Below are positions 51,278-63,885 of a stretch of DNA of 64,000 nt, piece by piece. A program made the position numbers and the translations under genes. The stretch's first letter is position 1. Every line of letters starts with the position of its first letter. The stretch lies in the NCBI RefSeq assembly GCF_032854445.1, contig NC_088295.1:63285249-63349248 (forward strand), given 5' to 3'. The stretch comes from Liolophura sinensis. Its lineage: Eukaryota > Mollusca > Polyplacophora > Chitonida > Chitonidae. The notes beneath the pieces are model-generated. The model was not told the origin of the DNA, made no database searches, and saw only the letters and a program-made list of their open reading frames with translations.

Positions 51278-51323
51278 AGTGAAATATTCTTGAGTACGGC
51301 GTAAAACACCAAGAAAATAAATA
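51278..51323 (+). mobile_element. SINE family A, 46-bp ultra-short insertion
   Basis: AGTGAAATATTCTTGAGTAC, then GGCGTAAAACACCAAGAAAA and an AT-rich end. Exact AAAAAGTTTCA copies at 51267-51277 and 51324-51334 flank it, giving an 11-bp target-site duplication. Confidence 0.85.
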
Positions 51324-52182
51324 AAAAAGTTTCACACAACACTACCTTGTTTCAATGAATTGGCATCGATAAATTCTTATTGGAATTGTGTGTAAGCTGT
51401 AAAAAACAAAAATATGTGGAGGAGGCAAATGAAAATTCCTTACTATCATCGTTTCTGATGATTGCATTATTGCTGCACCAAACACTCTGCTGGTTACCCA
51501 GTTACAGGAAATTACAAGATTGCAACAGACTATAGTCTCAGTTGATTATTGTTTGCCGTTACATCTCCCTGGACATACCTTAGTAGTTATTTTAGTTTAT
51601 ATACATGTAGCTGTCTCAGCTAGGTTTCCTGTGACTCTGGTTAAGTCGTTGTTACTCCCCTTTAGGCACCACCAGAGGGCTCTGTCATAGTCATGTGGTT
51701 GACACATTTTGCTGTCTCCACAAATCTTTAAAGATAGAGGGCCAGTCAGTACAAACCGAAGGCCCCATCCAATACATATATATCCCTTAGGCTACACTAA
51801 GGGAATTCTAGGCCAGAAGAAAAACAAATCCGTGAAGATCAGAATTAAGATTAGAGATTAGCGAATTAGGTGTATCATAGCGATAAAATGCTGGCACTTA
51901 TTAAAACAACAAAAAAAAAACATGAAGAGGGAAATTCAGTAAATCTCTACAGAAGGCTAAACATCAAATTGCCCAGTTCACCAGGTTCAAGCAGAACTCA
52001 GGTTATCGGCCTGGTGACATGCAGCAGAAATTACTGTTATTATTAGATGAACGTTGCTATAATTGCATTAGCATTAAAACATTTAATGGCATACGGAATG
52101 TCATCCCAAAACTCATCTGGAATGTACTTAATGCAGCTCTAAACCTCATATGCATTATATACGTGTACATGTGTTTAGATTA

Positions 52183-52230
52183 CCCTCTCCCCCCTCCCCC
52201 CTCCCCCCCATACCCCCCCCCCCCCCCCCC
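52183..52230. repeat. C-rich polypyrimidine tract
   Basis: About 48 bases with C runs of 3, 8, 6, 8 and 18 separated by T, A or ATA. The minus strand has enough G runs for a G-quadruplex and the plus strand for an i-motif. No gene start is nearby. Confidence 0.9.
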
Positions 52231-55200
52231 GAGTTTTTAAGAGCAGGGTTATCCAGTTTCAAGTAAGTAAGAATATTACCTTGACAGAAGTTAGTCTCTT
52301 ATTCTGCAATATTATGTCGTTATTCAATTTTTTGCCTCGGGCATGATGTTTTAAGCCCTGTTGTCTGAAGATGAAGTGCTGCGTTAAAGCTCAAATTCAT
52401 ATAAAGCCCCACATCAAGTCAATGTGGATGTCAGGATGTGTTTGTCATCTACAACACAAAGTCAATCATGACTTGATGCTGAATAAATTACTTGGTAAAA
52501 ACTTGTATATTAATTATCTGTCTTTTATTTATTTTTTTTTATTTTTTTTTTTTTGTCATCACTATTTGGTATTCTGAGCTCTCACTTTTAAAGAGATAAA
52601 GCGAGAATCATTGGGGTTGTTATCAGTGTTGTGACAAGCTGACTGGAATTCCATTAAGGGGACAAGAAACGTGGTAAAGTGTCGCATTTTCGTGGCACCT
52701 GTAATGGCTGCGTTTATTGCCTGTCAATCAATGGTTGCTCCCTAGACAAAATTCCGATAAAACACCCATAAATGCCTCTGAAAACCGCCACCACAAGTGT
52801 TAAGCCCTTGAGTGGATGGCCTCAGGCATTGGACTTTGCCGACCCTCACATAGTTTTAGCTAGCAGAACCACATATAATAGTTCATTGTGAAACACATTT
52901 ACATGTATTTAGGAGGAGGTCTGTCACCGTTGTTTTGAATTTTTAAGGGTATTTATATACCTTTTATTGGAAAAGCATGCAACGAGTAAAACAAGGTATC
53001 CTTTTTGGTGATTGATTTACAATGCGCTGGTGCCAGTAAATCATTTTTGTGGTAACAGAGGCATATTTCCGATGTTTTCATTTCAGTTTTTGGAGTTTTG
53101 CTGTTATTTTTATTCAAGTTTTGTATATTTACTGCAAAAGGCATGCATGTTATTGTTTCTCCTAAATTATATATAGTAGGCAAAGCACTAAATAGAGTTG
53201 TAAAAATATGATTTTACCTGAAAGAAATCTCTTTTACAAACTTTCTTTACCATGTACCATCATTTGTACTGACTGACCTATGATCCTTAGCGAAGCAAAA
53301 GACCTCATGTATTCGGCTGGATGCGTTTAACGCAGTGAATACAAGATGTGCTAATATTAATAGCTTAAACCCTGAAGCTAACAAATGTATTTGTACATGT
53401 ATGACCTGAAGTTTATAGACATTTCATAAACTTGGTCTTCTGAAATACAAGCGCTTTTTAGCAATGGCTGTAATATCCTGTATGAAGACATTGTCTGCTC
53501 CAAGTTGAAAGAATGGCCCATATTAACAGATTTTGATTCTAAAAATTTAACCGACCAACCAACAGGCAAGATAGACAGATAGAAGTCTACATTTGCAGCT
53601 GACTCTCTGTGCATAGTGTTTAGAGATTAGAAAGGTGGCATTGCATTGCACATGAAGTTTGTTGATCATTACAACTTTCAGCTGATTATATTATAATTGA
53701 CTCACACCGGAAAGTGCCATTTGTAACAAAAAGTTGGTGCCAGAAATTGGATTTCCAAAGTTGTGCGAAGGTGTCTCCAGTGATGTTCATATGAAAATGT
53801 CATTATTTAACTGATGTTTTAAAGAGCGGTGAAATAAATTCAAGATTTATCAATAGTGTAACTTCTTTATCATTTAATTTATGTTCACCCTTAAAAATAC
53901 AACCTGATTTATGCAAGGAATGACTGAGGTTTATGTAATCACACAAGTACATTATTGGCTACATGTGCATGTATCTTAACACCAGTCACTTCCTACATAG
54001 ATTTTTGTCTTCTAAAACTAGAATCATTTCCGATGAAGATTAGACAAGGGATTTTTTTTTTCCGGTGGAGCCTGCCATTTATGCCTTAAGTATACAGGAA
54101 AGTTGAAGTTCCTGTGGGATTTTATTGGATACTTGGTTGAAATAAAGCAGAGTGGTACAAGTTTGCTTATTAAAGGTATCCCATATTCATGAGCTTTGGA
54201 GAAAATGTTTTGCCCATGATGCGTTAATTATGAAATTGCTTACATATGGGAAATGTATGTATTTGTATAACAAAGACCCATGTCAGTGATTTTGGTATTA
54301 TTATTATTAAAAGCAGATATTTATATAATATAAAGCTGACCTTGACATGACCTGGGAGATATGGCATTTATTTGTCACCACAAACATGGATATATTTCCA
54401 GTCTCCCAAATTCCCCATCCCTGATTGCATCAGGGGATTACTAGTGGTGCCGGCTGTGGCTAGACAGACACCGGCTTCGCTGTAAAAACACAGAGACCTT
54501 TCCCCTGACTCCTATGTAATTCTGGAGACTGAAAAGTTCTACATTTCCCAAAAGAGCCCTCCAACCAATTCAAATTACCTTGCGGAGAAAAACAGAATTT
54601 GATGCATTACGATAATTGTTTAATGTAGAAAAATGATTAATTCCAATCATCGAAATCAAAAGCTGGTCTTCGTTAGAGAGAGGGTATTGAGGGACGTCAC
54701 GCACCGTGTTCCTGTTCAGAGATATGAGGCGGTGCTGATGATGGGATGTGGACGTCTGACCTTGGCAAAGGTGACCACCCAAACCCCCAGTTACACCACT
54801 AGCCCATTCGGGACCATGGCAATAGATGTTGTCCAGGCATGCATCAACTTTCATGGCAGTGAAAATTAAAAGACAGTTGAAATGAGTCATTTGCTCAGGA
54901 AGACATTTCTTGCTAGCTCACATTGTTAATGGCCATGATAATGAGCATGTGCACACTGCTCTGCTTTATTTCAAATTGGATTTTCATCTGTGCTGTGCAG
55001 TTCCTCTGGTAGCATGCATCAGGTTTTGTAAATCAACTTATTTGTGATTCTCAAATTAACAGCCACGGTGTCAGGAAGTCCAAATACATTCAAGATTCAG
55101 GTTCCTGTCCCTTAACTCTCAGGCTGTTTAATATGCATACGTGTTGCTAGCGAATTACCTGAGATAACATCAAACTCCTCAACCCTCTTGTATGTACAGA

Positions 55201-55359
55201 AGATGTTTACTTTGTCCTATTTTGAAGGTATTATTCTTTCTATTTTAACAAAATAATTCTGACCTGTGAGAGATGGGAGCAAGTAGCGTTTAGACAGTGA
55301 AATTTTAAGCTAGGGAGATACCATTTTGAATACTATTTTTCTTTGATAAACTGCCAACC

Positions 55360-55600
55360 TGGGAGCCTCTGACTGAGTGGCTACAATGCATTGCAATGAC
55401 TAAGGAGCCTCTCAACAATTCTGTCAATGTGAGTTCAAGTCCAGCTCGTGGTGGTTTTCTCCTAGTCTGCCGGCAGACTGAGAATGGTCATGGGGTCCCC
55501 TTTACTCTACCCAGTTACATGTACCTTCCACCATAATGCTAGCCAAGTGATATGAGTGAAAGATTCCTGAATATAAAACAACAATCAAATAAACAACTAA
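55360..55600 (+). mobile_element. SINE family A, diverged near full-length copy
   Basis: GGGAGCCTCTGACTGAGTGG, GGAGCCTCTCAACAATTC, GTGAGTTCAAGTCCAGCTCG, CCACCATAATGCTAGCC and AACAACAATCAAATAAAC follow the order of family A. The part between head and tail is strongly changed. Flanks do not show a clear duplication. Confidence 0.75.
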
Positions 55601-57966
55601 ACTGCCTACTGGCTGTATGAATGAACATGTAAGCCAGTTTCAGGACAGTTTTGATCTAGAATCTTTGTCCATACACCGGTGTGCTATATTGTTTTGTTAC
55701 TCTTGGCCATAATGAAATTATTTATGATTTAACTGCCAGTTTGTCCGTTGTCCTGAGTTTTCCCAGCTCTTAAAAACTAATGAAGAACATCTGCAGATTT
55801 CCAGAAGCTCTTCCTGGCTCAGTTTTTCTGGAAGTTGTAGTGCCGGACCTGTCTGATCAGGAGGTTAGCTGTCACGGCTTACAAGCCAATAAAAGACAGA
55901 ATCGTGTGCAGATAAATCAATGATTCAGTAGACTAGTAAAACATTAATTACCACAAGCATTTAATTAGTATTCATAGGCACTCCTGTCCACTGGCTAGCT
56001 AACAAGGCCATGGTTATTATAAAGCCTTGTATGATCCTTTTGCAGTCTAAAACAAATGCCATATTGATGTACTGATCCAGTCATACTTCCCAGTGGTATT
56101 AGTTCCAAAAAAAAACTATATGAGTTTTTGACGAAAGTTTCAGAGTAATTGATTAGTTTTGATCAAGCCTGAGGACTTTGAGTAAACATTGAAGGGCTGT
56201 TGAATGGTTTGTTGGAGAAATTGCTCAGATTGGTCAAGCCAGTCACACAATGCTGATGCTCGAACCTCAGCTTAAGAGGAACTTGTGGGTCTCGCAGGAA
56301 TCGCAGGAGCTAATTCTTCAGATAAAAACAACTGCCACATATTCCACAAATGCCCGTTACTGCAAATAGATAGCGGGCTATGAAATTGGAAAACGTGACG
56401 CAAAGTCCTCCGGTGGTCCATACACTCTGTCTAATTGATGAGGAAAAGAACCACACCGGAAAAGGCAGAATGTTTACTTCATTCTGTCAAACAAAATTTC
56501 CGTATTCCCTGACCAATTAGTTGAGCATGCACAAGCCACAATCTCGTTATCTCCAGTAATAAAGCAAGTTTGCCATTATCTTTTGTGTACCCATCAAGCA
56601 TGGCTTATTTACCACAGAGACTTGCGGACAAATATTTCCCACCGTGGCAGTTAGAAGCCAACGGCAAACCACATGAAACATTCACCAATCTCTGGTGAGG
56701 ATGGTTTTTTGGCTTTGTTGGTGTCAGGTTACAGTTTCCTTAAATAGCATATCATTATTGTCCAAGAAGGGAATGCCCATGTCCTCTACATATAGTTGGA
56801 CACAAAAAGATGTATTGAACACAGCTGCAAATAATAATCTTCTGTTTTGTATATGAAACCATGTGTACGATTCTTAGACTTTATGCTTTTGAACTACTGC
56901 CTATATAGAGAGGATTTAATTGCACAATGAAGGTTGAATACCACAAATATTTTTTGCGTGAGAGGTGGACATGAGAACCTGCGAGACACTTTATTTCATG
57001 AGTTGAAGTTGTCAGGATAGTGTTTCACTTCTGGAGATATTCTAGTATGACAAGCGGGATATGACGCTAAATTGTGCTGTATTTAGAACATTTTATTTAT
57101 TTATTTATTTTTTTGATTAGGGGAATTTGGTAAAAAGGCATTGCCTGTACACGTAGGTGTACATAGTTGACACTGTAGGCGTGTCATGTGCAGGTGACAA
57201 GCAGTATTTTGGAGCTGTAGGTGTGTCATTGGGCAGGTCCACTGTTGTAAAGTCCAAAACTGTCACAGTAAATGTTAATAATGTGGTACAATTAACTAAT
57301 TGTATAGATACTCCCTGTGGCACACAGCCTTGGGGGGAATGAGGTGGTGAACATACTGTGGTCACTGAGGGTAGATACATGTAAATACCCTGATTGTAAG
57401 GTCGTGTTTTGGCTACAGCTAGCACTGCACACAGTTTTATGGGTGTATAATTGGGCGTGATTCTGTCGGAGTCTGTAGTTATAAGGTTTATTGGCTGTGG
57501 CCTGAGGGGTGAGTTCAGGACAGAGGGAGGGGATGGTTTATTGCCTCACCCTCTCAGGTTTATCACCTCATTATCAGGTCATCTAGGTTCCTCATAAACC
57601 AGGATTCAATACAGACTAGCTTAATTGTCCTGAGAAGCCTATAAAACCACAGCAGGACTGGCATGCAGAGCAACCCTGTTAAACCATGGGCTGTGACTGA
57701 CCAACCCAGTTGACCAGGACCATTGACCCTGGACTGGCCAGAGGAACATCTACTTAATCCTGTAACATTTAATGTCATTTGGAATTGCATGTTTGAATGC
57801 ATTGGACAACATAGGTGGGAACACCTGTCACCAACCCAGTCTGACCAATCAACAGCAGATTTACATTCCATGGAAAGTTAGTGATGCATACATTTGTTGT
57901 TAATCGTTAATGCCCTTAACTTGTGTCAAAATATTATTCATGTAAATGTGGCTTGTAAATGTAAAG

Positions 57967-58150
57967 ATTGATTGATTTATTATTTTTATTTTGGATTGGA
58001 GGTTTACACCATAATCAAGAATATTTCACTTCTATGGTGGTGGCCAACATTATGGTTGCAGGAAATGCAAAGAGTGAGCCCAAGGCTTATGGTTTCAGCA
58101 TAACACTGATGAATAGGGACACAGGGAAAAGAGATGATACAGGCTTAGAT
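57967..58150 (-). mobile_element. SINE family A, diverged copy, minus strand
   Basis: ATTGATTGATTTATT, TGGATTGGAGGTTTACACC, ATCAAGAATATTTCACTTC and GTGGCCAACATTATGGTTG match the reversed 3' half. The rest towards 58150 is only loosely similar. Confidence 0.65.
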
Positions 58151-58329
58151 CTTGAACAGTTGTCTCCATGATCTTTGTCACATGGCATCTACAAGTACTA
58201 GAGATATTAAAGTCAGATTCCATTAAGACATTGTAGATGTTGTAGTGAAGTCTTAGCCTGGAATCCAGCCTTCACTGGTTTGGCTGTGGCTATGAGCCAG
58301 GAGGTTTGTAAATTACAGGCACTTGTAAG

Positions 58330-58418
58330 CCTGCATTACTCTTAGCGTTTAAGTCAAAATTTGTATAAGCTCAAAATTCATAAGTACAGTGTTTTAACCC
58401 CAATCAAATAAATGCATT
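58330..58418 (+). mobile_element. Possible SINE family A 3' remnant
   Basis: TTCATAAGTACAGTGTTTTA, then ACCCCAATCAAATAAATGC, resembles the family A end. The evidence is a single stretch, so the call is weak. Confidence 0.35.
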
Positions 58419-60395
58419 TTTAACTAATGTTCATGCTGCTTCTTTGTTGTTTTTTTTGTTTTTTGTTTTTGTTTTTTAATCCCCAATGAAACAACTATAT
58501 CTAGTCATTTAGCAAATGATAGATTTGCATTTTAAGAATGCATTTGTGAATATGTTTTTTTTTTCTGATAAAAATTATGCAGTGCAGTTTTTGAAGACCG
58601 TTTACTGTCAGTTCAATCAGATGTCAGGATGCAGTGACATGTGTCATCTGAAGATTAAGGAGGTAATTTACTTATGGGAAGCCAAGGAGAGGAAATGCAG
58701 TTTGACCTGGATGCCACACACATATTTTCTCATATATCCTGTAAAGCATATAGGCGTGGAAGACTTAAGGCCGTTAAGTATGGTGTCGATCTCTGCAGAT
58801 ACACATCATATCTTGTAGATATGGTCACATGTTACTGATTAGTGCAGCGGTCATTTTTTGCCCTTGTGGTGTGGTAAACAGACCTGCATATATGCTAGCT
58901 CCATGCTGGGCGGCCTATCAGTGGCAGGGCTTACTGGCTATTTCGGGTTCATCTAGTACATTGTGGGTAATAACTTATGACGAGGCGGGTCAAAAAAGAA
59001 GCAATGTTTATGATGGAGTGGCCTCTTGAAGCCACAGCATCAGCTGCCATAGGGGATACCCTACGGGGAGAATTAGTTCCATCAATCTGAGCAAAACATG
59101 GAAGCTCCCTGGCCTGTGTTATATCATTGTATAGGGCTCTCACAATATTTGGGTAAAGTCCCAAGATCGTGAGGGCCCTAAAACCAATGTTAGGTATTGA
59201 AAAAACAAGGAGCAGTCAAACCCCTGGTGGGCTCCCTTCTCCAGAGAGAGTATAAAGTAAGGCTAAGAGAATGGTTTGTTTGAGAGGTACATGCATGTAG
59301 CTGGACCAAAAGTTGTGGCGCTGTTTTATGAGAGGAAAATGATCCTTGGGCGCAGCTACTGTAGATGACAGCAAGAAAGCTTGAATGTTCTGTAGTGGGT
59401 TCCAGAAAGCGCCCCAGTGTTAGGGTACGTCTGAAGGCTTTTTTAGAACGGTGCTAGCTGCACCTCCCCCTAAAGTGTGGATCTGGCTATTCCTGCCCTT
59501 TTTTCTCCCGCTCACAATGTTAATAGATAGGCAGTGGAAATTGCCAGTCTGGCTCTTTTTTAGAGGAGTGTAACTTTGCCCCTTGCCCTTTTTGATTTCA
59601 GAGTCCATGCAGTAAAGTAAACTTTGTGCCTTTTTGTTTTATTTTTTGAGGACTGGATCATATAGTCTTACATGTGAAAGATATTTTAGTGATTATTTAT
59701 TGAATTATTTCCCTGTAATGACCTGATTTAATCTCCAAATGAATTTTCATGTTGATTCATTTTTACATTTTGCATCTGTTAATTAAATATCCCAAAGGCT
59801 GCAACTATAGATTTAAAGAAAAAAAAATCTGTAAAACAAAAAGATAATTTTTTTTGTTTTTTTTTTTTTTTAAAGAAAAGATTTTGGGGTAGGGTGGTTC
59901 TTCTACTCCATTTGAATCCTTTTACGTTATGAGAGTGTTTTAAGCTCCGTGTTTATACTTATGTTTATGCCAATTTTTCTCTTTCTCTAAAACACCTGGT
60001 ATCGAATTTGTTCATGGAGTTTCCTCCCCTGAAATTTCCTAATGAGATAGTTCGTCTGCAGATGTCAGTCTTCATCAAACACTTGTCAAAACATGTCAGT
60101 CAAATGCAGAAGATGAGCCTTAAGAATAAGGTCTCTCTCTCTGGGGTAAAAGTGGTGGTGTCCAGTCTTGATGGTAACCAGGCAGGTGGCTGATGGAACA
60201 CCCCATAACTGGTTCTGTTGTATGCTTACAAACAAACAAATGTGAGCAGTTGCTTCTGTGTATTGCGTGGGTGCCTGGATGGTTAGAGGTAAAAATTAGC
60301 AGAGGGCAAACAAACATGAGCTACATGCAATATTTGATTTGCTTATGTATGTATTTAATTAGAATCTAACACTGCACATGCTTCAGAATGTTGAT

Positions 60396-60665
60396 GGGGC
60401 CTTTGTGGCTCAGTTGGTTAGTGTGCTAGCACAGCGTAATGATCCAGGAGTCTCTCACCAATGCGGTCACTGTGAGTTCAAGCCCATCTCATGCTGGCTT
60501 CCTCTTCGGCCGTACGAGGGGAGGTCTGTCAGCAACCTGCGGAGGGTCGTGGGTTTTCCCTTGGATCTGCCTGGATTCCTCCCACCATAATGCTGGCCGC
60601 CATCGTATAAGTGAAATATTCTTGAGTATGGTGTTAAACACCAATCAGATGAATAAATAAATAAA
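60396..60665 (+). mobile_element. SINE family A, full-length copy
   Basis: A complete copy of about 270 bp with A box TGGCTCAGTTGG, B box GAGTTCAAGCC, the GGTCTGTCAGCAACCTGCGG body and a (AATA)n end. Flanks AGAATGTTGAT (60385-60395) and AGAATTTTTAT (from 60665) match at 9 of 11 positions. The two overlapping open frames inside it are by-products of the SINE. Confidence 0.9.
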
Positions 60666-61389
60666 GAATTTTTATAGTCATCTCAGCAGTCTGGTTTGTG
60701 AGTGAGGTCTTTTCCGGATTCCTCTCGCATTGACAATTAGGCTTAAAGATGTGGATTGTCTGAATAACTATTTCAGACAACACCTTTCTCCTCACACTTT
60801 GTATGACTTTTATAGTGAGGTAGTCTACAGATATTGTTTGTGATGATTGCATTAAGTCTGCTTCACTTCCAAAATGATCCGAAAATGACCCAAAAATAAA
60901 TTAAAAAACAAAAACATCCAAAAAACAAAAGTCTTGTTTTTAGATATAATTTTTTTTTTTTGTGACATGTCTATTTCTGACACCTGGAGAGCCTAACACC
61001 AGAGTACTTAAGGGCTGACGCATAAGAAAACTACTGCCTTGTCTAGTTAGCAGTATATGTTTTTAAGTACATGTGGTTATACATGGTAGCTATGCTTTGT
61101 TGATAGTACAATAACAAGAGACAGTACAAGCAGCTGTGTTCATTATGGAAAAGTATTATTTATGATGGAAAAAGGTACGATAAATATTTTGATATTTGTG
61201 ATACATTACATACATGTAAGTTTATGAGTTGACTTTTCATTGAGTGTTTGGGTGTGGAAAATAATTTGTTATGATATGGTGACCAAAAGCAACTGGCAGG
61301 AAAACGTTTCATGGGTAAGGTCTCTCATGAGGAAAGTATCCCTTGGAGAAATCAAAATAAAGTGACTGCCTGGGAAAAATCTTGAAGGG

Positions 61390-61761
61390 AACGTGCATAC
61401 AGCTTGGAAGCAGTGGAAGTGGGGAAAGCATACAGCTTAGAAGCAGTGGATGTGGGGAAAGCATACAGCTTGGAAGCAGTGGATGTGGGGAAAGCATACA
61501 GTTTGGAAGCAGTGGATGTGGGAAAGCATACAGCTTGGAAGCAGTGGATGTGGGGAAAGCATACAGCTTGGAAGCAGTGGATGTGGGGAAAGCATACAGC
61601 TTGGAAGCAGTGGAGATGGGGAAAGTGCACACAGCTTGGAAGCAGTGGATGTGGGGAAAGCATACAGCTTGGAAGCAGTGGAGATGGGGAAAGTGCATAC
61701 AGCTTGGAAGCAGTGGAGATGGGGAAAGTGCGTACAGCATACAGCTTGGAAACAATGGAAT
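61390..61761. repeat. 33-bp minisatellite, left part, about 11 units
   Basis: Tandem units of GCATACAGCTTGGAAGCAG followed by TGGATGTGGGGAAA, with a GGAGATGGGG variant type. Because the period is a multiple of three, several frames on both strands stay open for 100 or more codons. These peptides are perfectly periodic and shift frame at one 32-bp unit near 61523, which argues against a gene. The array resumes after the SINE at 62031. Confidence 0.9.
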
Positions 61762-61763
61762 GA

Positions 61764-62030
61764 TTTATTTATTTATTTGATTGGTGTTTTACGCTGTAAT
61801 CAAGAATATTTCACTTTTACGTCGGCGGCCAGCATTTGGTGGGTGGAAACCAGGCAGAGTCCGGGGGAAACCCACGACCATCAACAGGTTGCTGACAGAC
61901 CTTCCCACGTACGGCTGGAGAGGAAGCCAGCATGAGCTGGACTTGAACTCACAGTGACTGCATTGGGGAGAGGCGCCTGGGTCATAACGCTGCGCTAGCA
62001 CACTAATCAATAGAGCCACGGAGGACCCCC
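61764..62030 (-). mobile_element. SINE family A, full-length copy inserted in the minisatellite
   Basis: A minus-strand full-length copy from a (TTTA)n end to GAGCCACGGAGGACCCCC, with the reversed B box GGACTTGAACTC. AATGGAATGA on the left (61754-61763) and AGTGGAAATGA on the right (62031-62041) fit a target-site duplication within the 33-bp unit. Confidence 0.9.
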
Positions 62031-62120
62031 AGTGGAAATGAGGAAAATGCATACAGCTTGGAAGCAGTGGAGATGGAGAGAATGCATACTGCGGGATTGC
62101 AGTGGAGATGGAGAAAGTGT
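62031..62120. repeat. 33-bp minisatellite, right part
   Basis: About two and a half degenerate units (GCATACAGCTTGGAAGCAG, TGGAGATGGAGAGAATGC) continue the array interrupted by the SINE. Confidence 0.85.
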
Positions 62121-63378
62121 CTGGTGGTGAAAGAGCTCTATGGGAAGTATGTGTGCTTCTGGGGAAAGGGTGATCAGGACGTAATAATTCCTTGCAAAGT
62201 CTTCTTGTACTGTACCCTGAAATCGTATCTTACCATGGTTGCATAGTGTATGATTTTGAAGAAGTTTATATAAGTTTAAAAAATTCTTTCAAAGAAAAAC
62301 AAATTGATTTCTTTGATATTCGCGGAAATCTCTCATTTGGTAGCATAACAATTTATGTGAATGATGGAAGTTAAAGAAAACCTAGGAGTGTTTGGTGTGA
62401 CTATCCAAGTTCTGGACTAGACTGTAAAATGCGTTATGTAAGGACTGAGCGTATGTAAGTTGTAGGGGCTGTGATGGGGCAGGTGTGCGTTTGTGGGATG
62501 ACGAGATCTGTTTATGGAACCCTTTGTTAAGTCTTTGTCTTCAAGGTTTGCTATGTTATACCTCCATAGTCCATGAAGAAAAGCTATTAACACTTGGCAG
62601 TAGTATGTTAGACTACTTTCCTACTGCAACAACATCAGCACCTCGTGGCGGGCTGTCTTGTTTGCCCATGGACATGGTTTGTTCTGCAGATGTAATGCAG
62701 TGTGTTCTAATGCTGGTAAAATTAATCGGCTGTCACTTGGGAATGCGGTGATGGTTTGTAGAGGCCCTCTGTTGCTTATATGCCTGCTGTACAGGCTCTG
62801 AGCTCTGTGTTTTCATGCTAGTAATTTGTCTATGCCAGGTTGTTGGGGCCCCGAGTATCAAGTAACATTAGGTTTTGGGGGCGCACCACCACTTTGCTCC
62901 TAATACTCCCTGATTTACTGACATCTACTTCCTCCACCGTCACTGCCAGCTAAAACCTTGTTTTAAACACAACCACATAACTCATAGTGAAAAAAATCTC
63001 AAATTTCCTTTGTCATGCGGCTTTTTACAAGAAACTTTATTAAAGGAGTGGAGTAGTTGTATAAGCCATAGTTATGTAATATGCAGGCATTTTTATTACA
63101 AGCCAAGTGCTACCGTGCCGAAATAGCATGTTCAAAAAAAGTTTTAAACAATGAGTCAATCATTTTTAGTCTGCAAATGGTGAACAATACTTCACCTGTA
63201 AACAAGTTGTCATAAATATTGTAGTATTGACGTCAAACACTATATTGTACATGTACTTGATACTATCTACTATGTCAGATAATATCACAATTATTCATTG
63301 TCGTACTAAAGACTTTAAAAATGGTACTTGGTGCTGCCTCGCTTGGCACTCTGTACTGAGAGGTTAGAGGAAACAGGA

Positions 63379-63647
63379 TTTATTTATTTATTTATCTGAT
63401 TGGTGTTTTACGCCGTTCTCAAGAATATTTCACTTGTACGACAGCGGCCACCATTATAGTTGGAGGAAACCGGGCAGAGCCCAAGGGAAACCACGAACAT
63501 CCGCAGGTTGCTGTAGGACCTTCCCACGTATGGCCGGAGAGGAAGCCAGCATGAGCTGGACTTGAACTCACAGCGACCACATTGGTGAGAGACTCCTGGG
63601 TCATTACGCTGTGCTAGCGCGCTAACCAACTGAGCCACGGAGGCCCC
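63379..63647 (-). mobile_element. SINE family A, full-length copy, minus strand
   Basis: A complete minus-strand copy, from (TTTA)n and CTGATTGGTGTTTTACGCC to GAGCCACGGAGGCCCC. AGAGGAAACAGGA occurs exactly at 63366-63378 and 63648-63660, a perfect 13-bp target-site duplication. This, with the well-kept promoter boxes, makes it one of the youngest insertions here. Confidence 0.93.
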
Positions 63648-63873
63648 AGAGGAAACAGGACTGGTTGGCTCAGTGTCAGTATAATGTGATTGGGAGGGGT
63701 GTCATGTCTGGTGTCTTTGGAATGATTATACTTCAGTGGCAGCAGTACTTTGAGGACATGGACTCACCCTACCACAAGTACATGTAGAAACAGTATATTT
63801 ACACAAAAATAATTACTCCTCATCGCCACATGACTGAAAAATTGCAAAGTACGATGTAAAACCCAAATCGTAT

Positions 63874-63885
63874 ACACACACACAC
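63874..63885. repeat. Short (AC)n tract
   Basis: Six AC dinucleotides in a row. Confidence 0.8.

Noticed and set aside
58583-58662. Candidate next TMEM135 exon after a T-rich tract, ending at GTAATT
   Set aside because: When joined to the AG left by the 48014 exon it soon runs into a stop, and the alternative frames do not resemble TMEM135.
61309-61935. Overlapping frames of about 100-160 codons on both strands
   Set aside because: They are produced by the 33-bp minisatellite, whose period is a multiple of three.
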